Source: Nocardia caishijiensis NBRC 108228 (GTDB taxonomy: Bacteria > Actinomycetota > Actinomycetes > Mycobacteriales > Mycobacteriaceae). From it: DNA of 64,000 bases. A program made the translations under genes and the position numbers. Shown piece after piece: positions 63,967 to 64,000 of this stretch. Location of the stretch: positions 31,899 through 95,898 of the forward strand of contig NZ_BDBE01000013.1 in NCBI RefSeq assembly GCF_001612825.1. Direction: 5' to 3'. The first letter of the stretch is position 1, and the number at the start of each line of letters is the position of its first letter. The notes beneath the pieces were generated by a model, which did no database searches, was not told the DNA's origin, and saw only the letters and a program-made list of their open reading frames with translations.

Positions 63967-64000
63967 TGTTGCGCCCAAATGGTATTGGGCTGTGTTTGTT

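Overview
This is a GC-rich actinobacterial chromosome segment from a mycolic-acid-producing organism, most likely a Nocardia. The reasons are the gene order, which follows the Mycobacterium tuberculosis Rv0341-Rv0385 region in rearranged form (iniB/iniA-like, dnaK-grpE-dnaJ-hspR, purA, Rv0358, Rv0359, DUF3151, fba, DedA, GH76 mannanase, trmH, pyrE, ttfA, clpB, type II flavohemoglobin), a fused HadA/HadB mycolate dehydratase, the mycolate transport factor TtfA, and ESX (type VII) substrates. Family assignments are read from motifs in the translations; no database search was run.

Layout. 0-3.2 kb: 3' end of an Ala/Gly/Thr-rich IniB-like protein and a dynamin-like GTPase. 3.2-8.1 kb: Uma2 nuclease, then the dnaK-grpE-dnaJ-hspR heat-shock operon with HspR-type (HAIR) operators and a terminator. 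8.4-12.3 kb: two flavohemoglobin-like oxidoreductases and a globin-less reductase, with a VapBC-type toxin-antitoxin pair between them. 12.5-13.6 kb: divergent MarR regulator and DinB-like enzyme sharing a palindrome-rich promoter. 13.7-16.7 kb: ESX-associated cluster (lipoprotein, small helical protein, PPE-like protein, EspG). 16.8-26.5 kb: accessory polymorphic-toxin locus, with a WXG100 protein, a 2061-residue two-warhead ESX toxin, downstream immunity-like genes and several broken genes. 26.6-30.7 kb: a collapsed vapBC remnant, a quinone-oxidoreductase-like gene and clpB with its own HAIR operator. 30.7-36.3 kb: ttfA, SDR, pyrE, fabH, lysoplasmalogenase. 36.3-42.1 kb: EmbR-like regulator, fba, two DedA proteins, GH76, TrmH. 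42.0-52.9 kb: accessory conflict/signalling island, with a membrane caspase plus EACC1-like partner, a broken DUF6545 gene, a Ser/Thr kinase with three paralogous lipoproteins in one coupled operon, and an XRE-XRE-ImmA/IrrE-DUF6545 operon. 53-64 kb: core genes to purA, including fused hadAB and a 1230-residue low-complexity membrane protein.

The most striking finding is at 21657-22187. A second reading frame on the same strand, entirely inside the giant toxin ORF, encodes a well-formed 176-residue protein with a canonical Shine-Dalgarno sequence. It begins exactly where the papain-like (Tox-PL) toxin domain ends and resembles an Imm35/YrhB-type immunity protein. Codon third positions favour this inner frame (23 of the first 30 codons end in G/C) over the toxin frame (11 of 30). 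The toxin therefore seems to have grown by reading through its own immunity gene into a second nuclease module, leaving the immunity gene embedded and possibly still active.
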